Source: Nematostella vectensis (lineage: Eukaryota > Cnidaria > Anthozoa > Actiniaria > Edwardsiidae). Taken from it: a stretch of DNA of 64,000 nucleotides. Below, in pieces: positions 1 through 11,496 of the stretch. Within the stretch, counting starts at the first letter, position 1; each line of letters opens with the position of its first letter. The position numbers and the translations under genes were made by a program. The notes beneath the pieces are model-generated. The model made no database searches, had not been told where the DNA came from, and was given only the letters and a program-made list of their open reading frames with translations. The stretch spans positions 14,058,647 through 14,122,646 of the forward strand of contig NC_064038.1 of NCBI RefSeq assembly GCF_932526225.1, read 5' to 3'.

Positions 1-255
1 TCACACAACAACTGTAGCGTGAGGGCTTCTTCGCTGCTTTACATTATGCGTATTGTATATGCTATGATGTATTGCATGTATTGCTATGATGTATTGTATG
101 TATTGCTATGATTATGCTGATTGTATGTTGCTGTGTTACTTCTCACCGACCTCACTCTTTACTCTTTTCCATAGCGAATCTTCGCTTTGTCCCACTTCAT
201 GTGTCTATAATTCTACTTACTGTATTTCCTCTTAGCCATTTCAGCCCGAGTTCAG
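1..255. other. intron or upstream sequence of the CTC1-like gene
   Basis: No coding segment is supported here. Positions about 49-117 hold roughly three imperfect copies of a 22-bp TATTGCTATGATGTATTG-type tandem repeat. A pyrimidine-rich stretch ending in two AG candidates (244 and 255) precedes the first recognised exon. The earlier part of that gene must lie before the window. Confidence 0.5.
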
Positions 256-3200
256 CCCTTACGCCCTTCACGGACAAAACCTCAGCCTTGTAGATTATGA
301 AGAGCTCTTACAAATTAGCGAGCAGCTCAGGCTTAAGTTTGCGTCGCTTTGCAGGTACCGAAAGCTAGTATTATCATAACCGGCTTTTGTCTTTATTGTT
401 AATATCATAACACGGCTGTAGAAGGCTATGAAATATTGGGGAGAGGGGGGCACGATATAGCAACATTAACATAATATTTTGGGGTACAGCCACGCCCATA
501 CTGTTTTTTAAAATATATTAAAATATCGGGGAGTCGCAAATAGTATCGCAATGGACGACTTTAAAACATTGGAATATTCTATGTTTCGTCGTTCTCTGAC
601 GTGACGCCCACAAGCATTTCTGTGTTTATAAGTGAGTTTGCCACTCAAAAATTCATTAGGGCAATCCTATAGATAATTGTTGTCGTCTTCTTAGTTATCT
701 GTATCCTTACCATGTTATTGTTGTTTCCATTTGTCAGGTCAAGTCAGCTTATAAAATACACTCCCCGTAAACAGAGGTACGGTGACAGTTTCGAATTCGT
801 GCTAAATGGTATAGTCAGCATTATCCTCATGAGAAAGAAGGGTATTCATAGATCTGATAGATTCTAGAAAGTTCAAAATAAAGAGAAATACTCTGCAGAA
901 CAGACGATGTAGAAGAAAATAACCAGGATCCACTTGAAAGCCCACACATATTCTTACTGCTATCATCAATATTCTTCGCGAGGGGCTGACCAAAAAAGAA
1001 ACTCCAAATGTCATTCCGTTATAGTTTGGATGAAGGGAGGCAGAAAGCGGTTAATGAAAAATTATTTACGACGGTTTCCAGAATAATAAATATCGTTAAA
1101 AAATATGATTTAAGTCTTCTTGCTCAGAACTGAGAATCTGGCGAATGTCAGCGTCATTGAGCGGCTGCTCGAAGACGTCAATGTCCATCCCACTCGGAAC
1201 ATCTACCAAGAGTTCCTCGACCATCCCCACCATTGTCACCCTATGAGTAGCAGAAGCCTTTGCCTGCCCAGTCTACTGACGGTCGCTGAACTTCGCGCCA
1301 AGGCTGATGAGAGACTTGCCCGAGTGTCCAGTCGCTCGGCTGATGAATGGAGTGCTGTAGTTGCTAACAATGGGGATTTATGTCCAAATACGGTGAGCCA
1401 GGGCTGTGTGATTGTCGTGGAAGTGACTTGGAATGATGTTGATGGTGACGATATAAGGAATGATGATAGAAAGAAATAGGAAGAGGATAATGATGATGAT
1501 GGTAATGGGGATTAGGATGAAGAGGTTATGGTGACGTTAATTGCGAATGTCCCCTCTGCAGGGCTTCTGGAATTACGCGGGATTCTTTGCTAAATTACGC
1601 GAAAAATCAATCATTACGCGCTATAAAATTTTCTCTAAAAATCAAAATTTTCCGGGATTCTTTACTGAATTACTCGCTAAATTACACGGAATATCAACTG
1701 TTACGCCCGAACTACATTTTGTACCGAAGAAAATCCCGAAATAACTTGAAAAAGGTTTATTTTTTGCGAGAAAATATCTTAGGCGAGTTTTCATTGGCTC
1801 CTAGCCACCAGCCAATGAAAAAAGGTATTTTATTATTAGTCCTAGGCCTTCGCGGTTTAGCAAAGAACGCCTATGCATTTTATTTGTTTTCGAAATTCAG
1901 TTCGAAGTATCGCACTCTTACGAAGAATATCTGTCTTTTTTTACGAGAAAAAGAGGTAAGAACCCTAAAAGAACACATCAGCTGTGCTTGTCTTTCAAAA
2001 TTCAGTACGCGAGATTACGCGGAAATTTGTGGATTACGCGGATTACGCGGAGAAAGCCAAATTACGCGCTTCCGCACAAGCGTGTAATTCCAGAAGCCCT
2101 GCCTCTGGGATAATGAATGAGCGCTACTGATGATGACGTTGTTGTCATTGCTGTTGTTGTTGTTGTTGTGATAGAGATGTTGATACAAATGGTAGTGAAG
2201 ATCACAGTCATGGTTTATTAACGACGATGCTGAAAAAGACCCTTTTTGATTCTTCAATATCTCATGCTAAATGGTCCATCGCTTCTTTTCTCGTTTTGTC
2301 ACGCAAAGCACGCCGGGAAGAGACCTTTGAGAGCGCCTGCAAAGTATGCTGGGTCTCTGCATGTCCATACCTTTCCCCTTTAATATACAATCACTCAAAG
2401 CATGGAACGCTCTTCGTTGAATGTTAGGGAAAGCAAATCCCTTACTACCTTTAGTGCCTCACTAAAGGCTTTATAGGTAAACATATAAATACTGTTCCTA
2501 CTGAAAATTGTTTCGTTTAGCACTATTGTCAAACATTATGTATATTTGTTAGCATTATATTATCATTGTATGTTTGTAATAATATAATGATTTTCCGATA
2601 GTATATTATCTATATTGATATTTGGTTTCACTCTATAAAGAATGGCTTAACTAACTAAATCACTAACGTTGCAGTCGCTGATAGGTGTCATCAAATCGCA
2701 TCAAGGGTTTTGGCTACTTTACGACAGAACAGGAGAAATACCCGTACTCATCTCCAAACCGGACCCTTCCTTTGGGATCCCTGGTCTCGGTCCGCATTGG
2801 TTCAGAGATTGCATCGTGAAACTGAAGAATTTTAATGTTGTTACTGAGTTGTTTAAAGACACTTCCCAAGTTACTGGTGTACACACTAGAAGTTATCTGG
2901 AAGTTCAGTATGGTGACATAGACATTCTAGCGCAAATCATTGATGAAGGGAAAACAAAAAGATTTCCTTTATGTCCCACGCGGTCTTGTGATAGAGACGC
3001 TGAAATCACGCGCAACACACGTGGTGAGATCACGTGTCAAGTGGCAGGAGACAAGGATTCAAAAGATTCATGTCGTTCCCTAGCTAATAAGACCACGTGT
3101 CAATTCGAAAAAGACGAGCCAGCCACGAGGACAATTAATGGAGATTCTACTTCACATGAACAAACAGCGCATTCTTTACGAGACCAAGTCATGTCTAAAG

Positions 3201-6200
3201 TGTTGTTCCTTGTTCGTCACCGGGAAAATCTTCATTTACGGAAGGAAAAGAACTTAAAACCCTTCTATGCCTGTGCTGTCGATATAAAGATTGTCGCAAT
3301 GGCGACCGAGTCGAGACCGAGTGAATCGTCAGGCTCAATTTGCTCTTCGAGTCTTGACAATAACGTTCCGAGTGCATCTTTGGAGAGTGCTGGGTCTTTG
3401 GTCTATCCCGATGAACGTCCGAGTGCTTCTTCGGAGGGTGCTCCATCTTTGGTCTATCCCGATAAACGCCCGGGTACATGTTCGGAAACTGCCAAATCTT
3501 CGGATCAATCTGATGGCTTGTATGGCTTTACAGTAAAGCAGAAAAGTGCAGTTCTCTTGCTTGAGGGAGAGTCCACTGTATGGCACCCTTTCCTCTCCGC
3601 CGGATGCTTTTACGTCCTCGAAGACTCCTCCCAGCCCTCCACCATCGTCTTCAAGCCGGTCACTCTATCAGCGGTAAACGTTACCCAGCGCATGCTTATA
3701 CAGACTGTGCCTTTGCGAACTGATTGGATGACGTGCCCGTCATGTGACGAGGTTGTTTGCGCGATGAGGGCTGCCATAAAGGAGTTTGATAAGAAGCCTT
3801 TGATGAGTGTTTATCAACTGCTCAGTGATGATGACGACAAGAGAGACGCAGTCAACCAGCAAAATTCCGTGTAAGTGTTTCTTGTAATGGCCCGTCAATA
3901 CTTGGTGTTAGTATTATTCATTCTTATGACCCATTCGAACTTGGGTTGAATATATAGCCTAATAACCCGTTCACACTTGGTGCAAGTATTCACACTAATG
4001 GCAAGTCCACACTTGGAGTATCAGTCTAATGGCCCGTCCACATTGTTGGAAGTATTCAGACTAATAACCCGACCACACTTGGTGTGAGTATTCAGTCTAA
4101 TGGCCAGTCCACACTTGGTGTGAGTATTGAGTCTAATGGCCAGTCCACACTTGGTGTAAGTATTCAGACTGATAACCCGACCACACTTGGTGTGAGTATT
4201 CAGTCTAATGGCCAGTCCACACTTGGTGTGAGTATTCAGTCTAATGGCCAGTCCACACTTGGTGTGAATATTCAGTCTAATGGCCAGTCCACACTTGGTG
4301 TGAGTATTCAGTCTAATGGCCAGTCCACACTTGGTGTGAGTATTCAGTCTAATGGCCAGTCCACACTTGGTGTGAGTATTCAGTCTAATGGCCAGTCCAC
4401 GCTTGGTGTAAGTATTCAGACTAATGGCCAGTCCACACTTGGTGTAAGTATTCAGACTAATGGCCAGTCCACACTTGGTGTAAGTATTCAGACTAATGGC
4501 CAGTCCACACTTGGTGTGAATATTCAATCTAATGGCATGTCCACACTTGTTGGAAGTATTCAAAATCCCATCCACTCTTGGTGTAAGTATTCAGACTTAT
4601 AGCCCGTCCACACTTGGTGTGAGTATTCTGAAATGATTAAGGAACATTACCGAGAGAGTATTTTCACAACTTTCCAGTGCCGAGCCTCACTTATCCCAAG
4701 TTAGCTTTAGAGGTCGCGTTACACTACGAGAGATGCGCCAGTCAGGTCTCAATCGACAGTCTTCCAGGCTTGATCTACCTCGACTTGGTGCAGTCAAACC
4801 CTCAACAGCGCAGAGCATGGGTCTAGGCGTTTGTTACCTTGGTAACCGCAACGTGTTTCTTCGCGTGAGGGATCTTGGGTCACCTAATACGGTAGATGTG
4901 TACCTTGATCTGAGGGCATGCCCGTATGTGGACGGAGTGCGGCCAGGTATGTCTGTTCGTGCTTCCGTCCATCCGTCCATTGGTCCTTCTATCTGCTTGT
5001 TGAGGTTTATATAAAGTAGTCATCGAGTTTTAGAATAAATTATGATATTTTTGGGTGAAACAATCAGAAGCAAAAAAATAAAATAAAAAAATTTAGCGCT
5101 AACGTTTAAGAGAATGACTTTCTTTGGACGAAAGGGCTTATTTCCTTTATTTTTTTGTCTTTCTCTGATGTGACGGGCGCAGTCATTTCTGTGTTTATTT
5201 TTGCTTGAAATTGACACTCAAAAAGTCACGTGATCATCAGTGCAAGTCTCCTATTTTATTGTATTATCTAACCGTCTGTTATCCGTCTGTCTCAATCTTA
5301 ATTAATTTATTTCAGGAGCCATAGTTCAATTTTGTCGGCTGCTAAAGTCACGGTCTCATTCCGGTAATCTTTATTGCTCCTTCGCTGCCTGTTCCTCGAT
5401 CAACGTAGAACACTTTGCGCCCATCACTCAACCGTGTTTAACAGCCTCCCCGAAGATGCCAATAGAGCATGCGCTGACAGCCAACATCCCACATCGATCG
5501 CTGCACGAGCTGATATCTATCCAATCCAGAGGTTCGTTCCTTCAGACTGTAGCACGCGTGCGCTGTACGGTAACCGCGGTGCAGAAAGTGGCGCTCTCTT
5601 GGCGGTGCTTACGTTGCAGTCACGTGGTTGTTAAGAATGAGTGTTCGTTTGGTTGTCCAGCCGCGGGATTTCGGTTTGCGGCTGATGCAAGGTAAGAAGT
5701 ACCCCATCCCCTCCCCCCTAAGTGTGTCTTATTCCGAGTACGGATGGAGGTATCTATGTGGGCATACTCACCTGTGCTTCACATGCGACGGAGTACCCGC
5801 CAGTAGAGATACACTGCTGCATCACGTACTTTAACTCATTTGAGTTAGCAAATATAACTGAAGATGGTCCAGCGGTTCCTTAACGTCGCCCCCTTAAATG
5901 CAATTCGTTTGAGAAGAGAGGCCAAGCCTCTAATGTAGAATACTATGCTTCTTCAAAGCACGTGTCACTAAGCTATCGCCTATGTTAGCTGGTTGGCCCG
6001 GCTCTTTTAAGTTCATATCTAGATCTGCACTTCTAAAATAAGGCAAAGTTGAATGACAAAAGTAAGGCAAAGTTGAATGATTCTCCTGGCAGATGTCTTA
6101 TTGAGGACGGTACAGCGGAGGCTCAATTGCTGCTTGAAGACGATACAGTGACGTCACTGCTGAGGTTGTCACATGATGAGTTGTCAAGGTTACAAGGTCA

Positions 6201-8961
6201 CGTGATGAGCGCAGGAGATTTATTGTATCAGCGGCACTCGTACAGATTCGGGGCTAAAGTGAGTCCTTTTTAATTAATTGCTGCTATGATCATATTTGTT
6301 ATAATGCCTTGTGGTTACCCATGGCTCCGACGCAATATAGATCACAATAGATCCCCAATATGCTAGATCACAAATATACCCTTGAAATAATTTCAAAAAC
6401 CTATTATTTTCTGAAGAAAGACTATTATTATTCCAAGAAAAGACAATTCGTTGTTGAATAATATTTTAGGGTTTGATACTGCAGGCGTTTATTGCAGGCG
6501 TTTACCCGGTGTTTTTATAGCGAAAAACCGGCCTCGAGCGATTCGTAGCCGCTATCTTTGATGTTGAGGAAAAATAAAGAACGGGGAGGGTTGCTTGTAT
6601 TTTGTAATGTTTTGTTTGTTTGTAGCGTGATCCCGGCTTGGTGACTTCCCGTCTTGCTGCTGCTGACCGCTTACTGGCGGCTCACTGTAGCTCCATTCTG
6701 GTTAAGAGGCATGTTGTGGCGAATTGCAAGCAGATACAGAACAAAAAAGCGACAGGTGGGGATATAAATACTTTATTATCTGTATTAGTTCAGATATTAT
6801 ATTGGTGTATTATAGCTCATGTTATAATATAGTATCTTTTATCGTGTATCAAAAAAGATAATGATAATGATTTCGCTTTTTTACTTCACGGTAGACAGAG
6901 CAAAAAAATGGCAAGTTTTCCCAAAATAAGGTCTGGTTAAGTTTGGTAAGCTTGAATTTTTTTTTTTACATATCAAAAATAATTTTTTTCTAATGGATTC
7001 GTCTTCGAGATATGAGGCTTGAAGTGCAATTTTCAAATGATCAAATTATGACTTCTCCTCGTTTTTAGGGAGAAGTTGGGCTCTGATCAGAAATTAAGCC
7101 AACTTTGCTCGCTTATATCTAAATTACATATCTTCAAAATTTCTTTAAAATTTGGAATTAAGCTTTTGCTCAGAGGAACGTCTTGTATGCGGAATCTTGA
7201 GCTTATATATTGAGAATTGGAAAATTTCATGCCATTTTTTTCCTCTGTCTTCACGGTACGCCTAGTTACATCGGGTGAAGTCGTGTGACACGAGCTTTTA
7301 CTGCTCGCAAATGAGATTAGCATGCCAGATGTGAAATTTCGAAAAAAAAAAACTGCCTCCATTCTGTTGCTAAAGTATTTATCCTCAACAATATTGGGTA
7401 TATGTAAAGCCACTATCCGCGCGAAACGAGGTGTCGCTTCTGAGAGTTGTTGATGTTCGTATCTTTCTGAAGATTTTGCTCTTTCTGAACATTGAGGGCA
7501 CCAAATCCATTCTGTTTTTCCAGGTCGCTCTCGCGTTAATCAACATATCATAAACAGGGGGCGTTATCAATTTTAAATTGCGGACAGAACAGTCAATGTT
7601 TTTGCGATTACTCTAGATTTTTTACCAAAGATGACTCAATGTATGGAAAGTGTACACATTTAAAAATTGTATTTGTATTAACACGCAATAATGTAGTAGC
7701 ACATGAAAAGTAAACAACATGTTTCGCACTTATTTGAGACTGACGTAAAATTGAGCGTTAGCTTTTTAACGACACTACCAGAATCAGTTCAATATGTGGT
7801 GAAACAGCCTCTGTAAAAGTTAGAAAAAAATATGTAGAAGAGAAAAAAAGCAAGATATATATTTAGAATTTCGACCCGAAAAAAATTGACTGCGAAGTTC
7901 AGTCCGTTCGAAAAGCGTTTATGTTAGCCTTTATTACCCGAGTTTTTGCAAATACAATCACCAATTGTGTACGATAACTCATGTCAAATTTGGTTTGGCT
8001 GAGTTCAAAAGAAAGAAAGTTGTAACATTTTGAATAACACTACCAGTTTAGAACATCTTTCCGCAAAACTGATAAAAACACATCTTCCGCAATATTTTAA
8101 CAATCAACCGTGGAATTCTAGAGATATTTGTCAATGATAAAATTCGATCCTTTAAACAACTTCTATGATCGACTAGACTACATAGAAGCGCTTTGTTGGA
8201 GCAGGGGGATTTTTTAAAGTGAGGGACTATCTCGGGTTGTGTTTTCGTGGTGGCGGGGGTTGTCAATTTCACGCCACACAGCGGTATGCAAATCGAGAGC
8301 CTGTTGGAAATGCACACATCAGTCAGGGGGAGCAAAGACGAGGGTACAAGTAAAGACGAGTAGATATTTCGCCACTTCCCACCTCAATGGAAGTGGTATA
8401 TTTGTTTTAAGTATATAAAACGAGCTTTAGAGCAATTTTCTTTTCGGAAACACTTGCAAATCGGCTGTTACACCCGCCATTTTGCTTGATTTCGGGGCGC
8501 AGGAAAATATACTCCTCCTAGGAGGTGTACGTGCATTTTATATCCCGAATTTTTCAGCCAGTCTAATCGCTTCTTCTTGCGCGGTTTCCGAGTTTTATAT
8601 ACTAATTTATATTATTAAAAAGCATATTCTATGGATAATGATATTTTCAACATTCAAATGAAAGCAAAACATTTTTATACATTTTTGTTTTACAAAAACT
8701 GCGCTTCATTCGTTAACCACTAGTCGTTAGCCATTTAGCCCATGTAACCTCATTTAATGTTTGGTTTGTTTTCCGATTTTACTAGTTCCCTATCTCTTTT
8801 TCTTTTTTTTCTTATGATTAGAATGCCAGACCAGCACAATAAAGGTCAATCAAGCAGAATTGTCAACACAAGTTCAACCGCGCCTTCTTCTGAAGGGCCT
8901 GGATCTGATTGACGTCACACCAGTTGAGGAGATACGCCTTATGCTCAAGTTGCCACGGTAA
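256..8961 (+). CDS. CTC1: CTC1-like CST telomere replication complex subunit (5' partial, eight exons)
   Basis: Exons with consistent phase: 256-354, 1128-1392, 2675-3870, 4678-4946, 5316-5691, 6093-6258, 6626-6755 and 8822-8961 (stop TAA 8959-8961), about 880 codons. CTC1 is the large OB-fold subunit that, with STN1 and TEN1, binds single-stranded DNA and helps polymerase alpha-primase fill in telomeric C-strands. Family marks: an OB-like stretch GVIKSHQGFWLLYDRTGEIP early in the third exon; VRPGAIVQF followed by SGNLYC across the 4946/5316 junction; a zinc-ribbon pattern C-x2-C-x8-C-x3-C near 5606-5656; then IEDGTAEAQLLLEDD in the next exon; and a C-terminus ending LLLKGLDLIDV. The Ser-rich part of the large exon (about 3370-3480) has two 17-residue repeats containing SLVYPD. 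The N-terminus is missing (human CTC1 is about 1,217 aa). Naming rests on remembered family motifs, so another multi-OB protein is possible but less likely. Confidence 0.75.
560..670 (+). repeat. dispersed repeat, also at about 5155-5235
   Basis: Both CTC1 intron segments share CATTTCTGTGTTTAT followed some 20 bp later by CACTCAAAAA, and a GACG-rich lead-in. They lie in the same orientation about 4.6 kb apart. They look like diverged copies of one short interspersed element; ends and class are not visible. Confidence 0.4.
1559..2101. mobile_element. non-autonomous DNA transposon copy 1 (6-bp TSD, ATTACGCG subterminal motifs)
   Basis: The element starts CAGGGCTTCTGGAATTACGC and ends with its near-perfect inverse, giving about 21-bp terminal inverted repeats. 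It is flanked by CCTCTG on both sides (1553-1558 and 2102-2107), a 6-bp target duplication. ATTACGCG-like octamers recur several times inside both ends, the arrangement expected of transposase-binding subterminal repeats. No transposase is encoded. It sits in the CTC1-like intron between 1392 and 2675. A second copy in opposite orientation is at 51755-52320. Confidence 0.85.
3871..4625 (+). repeat. 36-bp minisatellite starting at the CTC1 5' splice site
   Basis: About 20 units of 36 bp fill the front of the intron 3871-4677. The first, most diverged unit begins exactly at the donor GTAAGT after exon end 3870. Later units read TTGGTGTGAGTATTCAGTCT or close variants, so nearly every unit presents a GTGAGT or GTAAGT donor-like site. 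Because 36 is a multiple of three, the array is open in both directions without being coding. Confidence 0.9.
6894..7249. mobile_element. MITE with 9-bp target duplication (Mutator-like)
   Basis: Termini GACAGAGCAAAAAAATGGCA and its near-perfect inverse at 7230-7249 form inverted repeats of about 20 bp. The flanks are TTCACGGTA at 6885-6893 and again at 7250-7258, a perfect 9-bp direct duplication. Nine-base duplications are characteristic of Mutator-type elements. There is no coding capacity. It lies in the last CTC1-like intron (6756-8821); the rest of that 2-kb intron shows nothing I can identify. Confidence 0.75.
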
Positions 8962-9946
8962 CGGACGAAAATGTATACTAAGGTACCGTCACGTTCCTGT
9001 GATGTCAGTGATGTCAGATGTGAAGTATGGTGTATAAGGTGTAAAGTATTGTATAATGTGTATAAAATGAATCCAATACAGACATTGGTCCAAAGTGCCA
9101 ATAGATGAGAAATCAGCTAAAATGTTTTCGATGTAATACTTTAGGTTAAAAAAAGACGGAAGTAGGCTTTTATTCTCAGTTTAATGACTTTAGCGTAAAT
9201 TATGCGGAAACAGTATAACTCAGTGGAGCGAGGGATGTGATTACAAATGAGTTAGTTCCTGCATCATCCTGTGTTTTTTTTTTTAGTAAAAAATGTCTAC
9301 TGCGTGATGATAAGCGCATTCAATACCTATCCCTTTAAATCCTTTCCTCAAAGATTTTTTTTGTCAATTGAAATTTAAGAACGTGTTTAAGGAGTATACA
9401 GAACACACCAGCCTAAGTCTGGAAAAAAGACTATAGAAGGAGTACAATGCTAATGAGAGTTTAAATTGTTATTTCTTTAGAGAAGATGACATATAGAGGT
9501 AAAGATTATGTACCCTTTGGTAAACGATATTTTGTATTTTATATTGTATCGGGTTTTGAGATGATCAAGGGACTATAGCGTATAAGTATTAAGGTCGCTT
9601 TCTTGTTTCCTTTTGCTGCGCGCTTCTGAAATATGTTCGTCAGTAGCCTCTTGGCTACGGTGCAAGAAACACTTTAGATTACAAGTGTTAATGAAAGATG
9701 TGCCGCTTTAGATCATCTTTAAGCGCTATTCAGTTGGCAAGAACTTCCGTTGTATGATAATCTTAAGATATTCTTACTCTCTATCAAATCTCTGATCAGA
9801 GTTTGAGTCCCGTGACAACTCTTGTAATCACCGGAATTCATAAGGACGTGCGTATTAAACTTGCTCCTCTTGAGGGCTGACTTCAGTTCCATCGCTAAAA
9901 TCACTGCGAGTACAGCACAGCGTTCGCAATCGACTTAAAGACAAAC
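8962..9946. other. intergenic, 3' of the CTC1-like gene
   Basis: AT-rich sequence between the CTC1-like stop and the start of the secreted-protein gene. I see no coding segment, structural RNA or clear repeat. The promoter of the next gene should be in its right half, but no unambiguous TATA box was found. Confidence 0.5.
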
Positions 9947-11496
9947 ATGGCTTCTAACTGCCTTGTTGGACTTGTTACGATGCTTGTGTGCGCTCAATGC
10001 ATCGGTGCATTGACTGTTCGGGATTACGGCAGCTTTCAAGTGTCCATGCTTCGTCACGGAGAGATCTACGCCACAGACCGAGCTTGCTACGCTTGGGAAG
10101 ACGTGACGCCTTGGTACCATGGCATGACGCACATCCGGGGACCTAATGACAAGCAGGGGGATATACGCATGCGGGTGGATCGCCCGGTCAAGATCTTTCT
10201 CGCTATAGATTCAAGGTCAGTCTTTTTGTCGTTGTGTTCTAGATTTCAGGGAGGGGGGGGGGGGTTGGGGGGGGAGAGGGGGTGGTTGGGGGGAGAGAGA
10301 GGGGGGGGGGGGGGGGGGTTGGGGGGAGAGGGGGGGGGGGAGGTGAAAAAGTTTTTTTAGAACCAATTTAAAAAGGTTGTCCCGGTCCTTTTAGGTGAGG
10401 TTTTTTCATGACTGGAAGTCTGATTCCTGGTATAACCAGCCAAGTCTCATGCGCGCCAGAGTTAAAAAATGCTGAAAGTGTTTGCTTGGTGCAGCAACTA
10501 AATAAAAACTATCGCGACTCAATCTTATCTGTTGGTCCGTCACAATAAATAAAAGGGGGCCATGGGCTGTTTCCATGTGCGCAGTTTATCCAATTAGTGC
10601 GCTGCGACAAATACACTGTCTTTTGACTCTGTGAAATTGTGGTCTTCTTCAGGCTAGACTTCAAAAGACGAAGCATTGTACGCACTTTACAATTAGGTGG
10701 CGTGAGACTAATACGCTAACTATTAGCTAACTGCGAAAACTAAAACATCTCTCGTGGTTTTCGTGCAGTTGAACTAGAAATTCAAGAAAGTAGGAAGAAA
10801 ATAGAAGAACCTTAACTCCAGGCTCTTAATAACAACAAATGACTGGTCATATAAACGTGACTCTCGTATTTTATTTCTAGATACCCACAGAACGGTCCAC
10901 CAAATGATCAATATAAGCGAACCCCCGATTCCGTCGTCTTGGGTGGCTGTCACGCTCGCACCCTTTTCTATATCTACGAGAGTATAGTGACGCACGGCCC
11001 TGGTCACGTGATTATCAACGCTTTCTCTGACAACATGGCGGGAATCTTCCTACGCGACGCGCGCCTCATAAGCCCCGCCGCGAGACTCCATGTGACGTCA
11101 CTTCCGGCTGGATGGGAGCTCGGAATGATGCGAGACGGAGAGAAGTACGCTACTAACCGTGCGTCGTACGCGATGACTGACGTTGCACCCAAGTTCTACG
11201 GGACGTTACACTTAAGGGGCCCAAACGACAAGACGTCCCCGATGACGTTCAACATAAACGTCCCAGCTACCCTCTACGTTGCCATAGATACTCGATATCC
11301 GAATCCGCTGGACATGAGTTTTGTGGCGACTGGTGAGAAGTTGGTGCTCGCGGGCTCGCACCCCCGTACGGACTTCGCGGTTTACGAGAAGTCTCTACCA
11401 CCTGGGAATGTGGTTATTAGTCTGAGTGCGACTAGGATGCTGGCTGTGATGCTGAAACCCCAGATTGACAACACATTCAAGGCTGGGGTGTACTAG
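9947..11496 (+). CDS. secreted protein with two tandem beta-rich domains
   Basis: Two exons, 9947-10215 and 10881-11496, splice in phase to 294 aa. Residues 1-21 form a signal peptide (hydrophobic core LVGLVTMLVCAQ), so the product is secreted or lumenal. The rest is two homologous units of about 130 aa. Each carries an order of motifs: a GEIYATDR or GEKYATNR strand, FYG or WYHG, a [HL]-[IL]-RGPNDK motif, then a strand ending IDSRYP or IDTRYP. Unit 1 is split by the intron exactly inside IDSR; unit 2 has no intron there. The pattern recalls a beta-sandwich module seen in bacterial carbohydrate-active proteins (Y-x-DR ... NDDK ... VYVAYDxR), but that is recollection and no catalytic role is claimed. 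The expression site is unknown. Confidence 0.8.
10247..10343 (+). repeat. intronic G-run tract, potential G-quadruplex
   Basis: About 95 bp consisting almost entirely of G-runs of 4 to 20 separated by single A, T or GA. It begins about 30 bp after the donor at 10216 in the only intron of the secreted-protein gene. Such sequence can fold as G-quadruplex in DNA and pre-mRNA. Tract length is likely unreliable in assembly. Confidence 0.7.

Noticed and set aside
1793-2087. Open frame inside the element at 1559-2101 considered as a transposase fragment
   Set aside because: It spans the subterminal repeats and has no catalytic motif; the element is too short to be autonomous.
4021-4602. Long open frames of 172-184 aa on both strands with a 12-residue repeat
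   Set aside because: They are products of a stop-free 36-bp intronic minisatellite. The CTC1-like gene splices cleanly across it, from 3870 to 4678 in phase.
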